Origin: Plantago elongata
Lineage: Eukaryota > Streptophyta > Magnoliopsida > Lamiales > Plantaginaceae
Direction: 5' to 3'
Length of the DNA: 49,298 bases
Assembly: GCA_036897095.1 (NCBI GenBank)
Contig: JAYMSP010000500.1
Coordinates: 1 to 49,298, forward strand
The notes beneath the pieces were generated by a model that saw only the letters and a program-made list of their open reading frames with translations, did no database searches and was not told the origin of the DNA. Every line of letters begins with the position of its first letter. Position 1 is the stretch's first letter. Shown here in pieces: positions 46,301 through 49,298 of the stretch. The translations under genes and the position numbers were made by a program.

Positions 46301-49298
46301 AGACAGGCATCACCTACAGAGAGTGGGCACCCGGGGCCAAGGTTACTGCTGTTCATTTCTTTCTATCTTAATATGTACGACTTGCATGTACACATCCACG
46401 TTATTCTCATCGTTCTACAAACACTTGCGTTTGTATCTTTCATTTGTAACTACATCCATTCTTTAGAATTTTATATTGGTCTCATTTTTAAATATTTCTA
46501 TTAAGCTTCTACATAAGGTTTTATCCAGAGTTATAGTTACTGCATGCAGCAAAAGAGTTGTTACAGGAAAGACAGAGTTTACGAACCACTGGCACCTCGA
46601 TGAGGCTGTTATAACCCCAATTTATAGCTGAAATGGCATTGTAATCTCTCATTTCAACAATACCTTGTTTTCTGACGAAGGAAGGTTTAGGTTATCAATC
46701 TTCTATCTAGACTTGACATTCTGCGATGCTTAAGGGCATGTGACATAAGATGATAGAAGCATAGACTGAAAACTGCAGCTCACCCAGGAATGACACTACT
46801 GAGTGGTAGAGTTCTTCAGTAGAACAATCCAACTATTTGGGTAAATAAGGGCCTAGACTAACAGCATGCTAACTGAACTCTTGAAAACAACAGAATCCTA
46901 TCAAAACTCACCTGTGGACTGTCTTGAGCCAACGTGTAAGGTTTTACAGCAGACACTCCAAAACACGCAACTTCATTCATGACAATGTTAGAGATTGAAT
47001 TCCTTCCCGCAATAGGTTTGGTATCATAGAATACTTTTGGTACCGTAACCTAGTCAATCTTCTTTCTTTCAAACCCACCGACAGTCCAAACCCCCTGTTT
47101 TTACCTTGAAATTTATGGAGCAGCTTCCAACAGGTAATATTGCTCATGACGTGTAACATGTGTTCTTGATCATGCTACATAATCATTCCTGTGTTTTTCA
47201 AGAACAGTAATATTATTTTTCTCTGTAGAACGGAAAAGTATTTGTAATAATAAAATTTCTTTTCCTTACTAATTTTATATTGCCTCTGCAGTCCGCAACA
47301 CTTATTGGAGACTTCAATAATTGGAATCCTATTGCTGATGTTATGACTCGTGTAAGTTTTCATTGCACATTTTCAGTATATGAACGTCAACACATGATTT
47401 TTCAATCACCACCTCAATAAATGAATATTGGTTGTTTCACTACTCTAAGAACTGAATCCTGTTGATAAGCTTTAAATCTTTCTTTTATTTATCCAGTCCT
47501 TCAGACATTCACATAATATATATCTTGTTTCTATTGGGCTCAAATTTTAAGAAAGATAATAATAAACAATGAAAAAAGGATGGGGATAATTTGTAAATAA
47601 TGAATAATTTTTTTAAGTGGGTGTTCTTGTGAGGGAAAATGAATGAAAAATATGTTATGATTGTTAAATCATGTTAATTCTCCATATTATAAGGCCATTG
47701 TTTAAGTTATTGGGTTGTGGATGTTTGTAATAAGACCTGAAAATAGAAAGTGGGAAATACGGGTCACAGGCATTGCAAACACTTCTATGTTATCTCGTAA
47801 TGCTGCTTACCACTCTGCTAGAAAACTAGAAAACACGATTTAACCTTTTTTTTTTTTTAATCAGGATGAATTTGGTGTCTGGGAGATATTTTTACCAAAC
47901 AATGCAGATGGTACTCCAGCAATTCCCCATGGTTCACGAGTGAAGGTAATGTTTCATGATGATAGCCAGAGTCCCCGGATAGCATTTTTTCTAGCTTGTA
48001 TTTTCTGATCTATCCCCAATTTAAATATATTTTTTAGTTTTCAAGTTTACTTAGTAGTACACTATTTCTTGTTACTCGAAATGTCACTTAATATCAATAC
48101 TTATAATGAGACCAAGGATGCTTTCCATGCTATCTGATAAACTGATACTCAGGAAGGAAAAGTAATCATAATATCTCTATGCTTCAAATGCAGATTCGTA
48201 TGGATACCCCATCTGGCATGAAAGACTCCATTCCAGCTTGGATCAAGTTTTCTGTTCAGGCTCCCGGAGAAATTCCATACAATGGAATATATTATGATCC
48301 ACCTGAAGCGGTACTTATACAGCCTTGTTATCTTTGTTTTATGTTGTTAAATTTTAGATAAACTAAATATTGTGGATGACTAGTGATCTAGAAATATTTT
48401 AACTCAGTATGCATTATTTCAGAAAAAAAAACCCTTCTGATTTATATACAAGTAATACTACAGTTTGTCATATCTGGTGTTTTTAGTAAAACTACATTTC
48501 CTTAGAAGGAGTGTTCGCACTTGCTAATTAAAAAACAAACTATTCTATTCAGTATCATTATTTATCCATTTCTCTCATACTTCTAGTTTTTTCACCCATT
48601 TACCTTCTCCACAAACCATTATTGTATCAATCCTCAATATTTGTGCCAAACCAAATGTAGTTTCCTTTGCAGCTTCAAAAGCTGTTTTCTTTGCGATACA
48701 AACTGTCTAAAAGTACAAGTCAAAACTTCCTCCGTGTTATACAATTGCTGGTTCAACATTCAGAAAATAGCTGTTGTACTAAGGCAAAATAGTATTTCAG
48801 GACCCGTATACATAATATTGCCTGAGGCTCATTAGTTCTGAAGTTTTAGTCTACATCAAGTATGCTAACATGGGTTTCATAATGGATGGGAAGTATCTTT
48901 CTTATCTAGCACAAAAACCACTTGTATGCAAGTGGATTTAACCTAATAAGTTAAACGCTACTCTTCATTACTTTTTCTCAGGAGAAACATGTTTTCAAAC
49001 ATCCCCGGCCGAAGAAACCAAAATCCCTCCGGATATACGAGGCACATGTTGGAATGAGTAGCACGGTGAGGATACCTTCTGTGTGTATTCATTTAATTAT
49101 GACAATGTATTTCGTGTCAATCTGTTGAATAGAAGTCTTCTCTCAGTTACCTGTTATTTGACATCCCTTACATGCATTTTCTTTTGGTTTCCAATTCTGA
49201 ATCTTGCCTATATTTCTCATTGATACAAACTAATGCCTGATTAGGATACACACTTATGGTATAAAAGTTCAATGCAGTGCTTCACATTGATAAGCACA
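43314..49298 (+). CDS. SBE2: Class II (A-type) starch branching enzyme, N-terminal part, cut by window end
   Basis: 1,4-alpha-glucan branching enzyme of plastids; it makes the alpha-1,6 branches of amylopectin. Nine exons are visible: 43314-43419, 44061-44185, 44582-44868, 45051-45149, 46299-46341, 47292-47351, 47865-47945, 48194-48310, 48982-49065, together 334 residues in frame. [20 protein letters not shown] begins a plastid transit peptide and matches the class II start. A variable acidic region follows, with [29 protein letters not shown] and [16 protein letters not shown] lead into the CBM48 glucan-binding domain ([54 protein letters not shown]). [20 protein letters not shown] opens the catalytic barrel, which lies beyond the window. 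Class II rather than class I follows from the N-terminus and IYEIDPLL block. Confidence 0.96.
45777..46102. mobile_element. Stowaway MITE in SBE2 intron 4
   Basis: A 326 bp element starts CTTCCTCTGTCCCA and ends TGGGACGGAGGAG, good inverted repeats of the Stowaway type, with TA directly on both sides (45775-45776 and 46103-46104) as target duplication. It contains internal near-repeats of AGTGGGTTG and encodes nothing. Confidence 0.85.

Overview
The window is a nuclear chromosome segment of a flowering plant. Long AT-rich spacers, genes with many GT-AG introns, plant-only families (an AGCVIII kinase, a mini zinc finger protein) and plant-type mobile elements all point that way. The branching-enzyme N-terminus resembles the potato class II enzyme closely, so a eudicot, probably an asterid, is likely. 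I cannot name the species. There is no bacterial, viral or organellar context, no CRISPR array, and no rRNA or intact tRNA gene.

Layout. 1-10400 is gene-poor. It holds two inverted copies of a ~157 bp MITE-like repeat, a decayed 3.2 kb PIF/Harbinger DNA transposon with a TAA target-site duplication, a broken RNase H-like fragment, and a Stowaway-like MITE. 10440-14594 (+) is a KIPK-type AGC kinase (822 aa, two coding exons). 15138-15383 (-) is a one-exon mini zinc finger (MIF) gene. 15757-26946 (-) is a BTB/LRR protein of the FBL11 type (19 coding exons, 996 aa); its last intron carries a non-autonomous relative of the upstream Harbinger element. 27826-35382 (-) is a complete MRE11 gene (22 coding exons, 730 aa), with a Stowaway-like MITE and a tRNA-derived SINE in introns. 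About 36190-42200 (+) is a badly decayed, internally deleted Sirevirus-like Ty1/copia retrotransposon with gag, protease, RT-tail/RNase H, an envelope-like reading frame, polypurine tracts and a probable 3' LTR, but no 5' LTR. 43314 to the end (+) is the first nine exons of a class II starch branching enzyme, with another Stowaway-like MITE in intron 4.

The genes do not form a pathway. MRE11 acts in DNA double-strand-break repair, FBL11 is probably a ubiquitin-ligase adaptor, KIPK is a polarity/auxin-related kinase, MIF is a dominant-negative regulator of zinc-finger homeodomain factors, and the branching enzyme acts in plastid starch synthesis. KIPK, FBL11 and SBE2 do appear to be neighbours in Arabidopsis as well (from memory), so this looks like an old conserved gene neighbourhood into which MIF, MRE11 and mobile elements have been placed. 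All exon models were spliced by hand from splice sites, reading phase and family resemblance; every junction kept frame to the stop or to the window edge.

I found no convincing previously undescribed system. The most informative observations are the complete Harbinger insertion and its MITE relative, the SINE with a perfect 12 bp duplication, the pattern of nonsense changes in the decayed elements, and two GC-AG introns.
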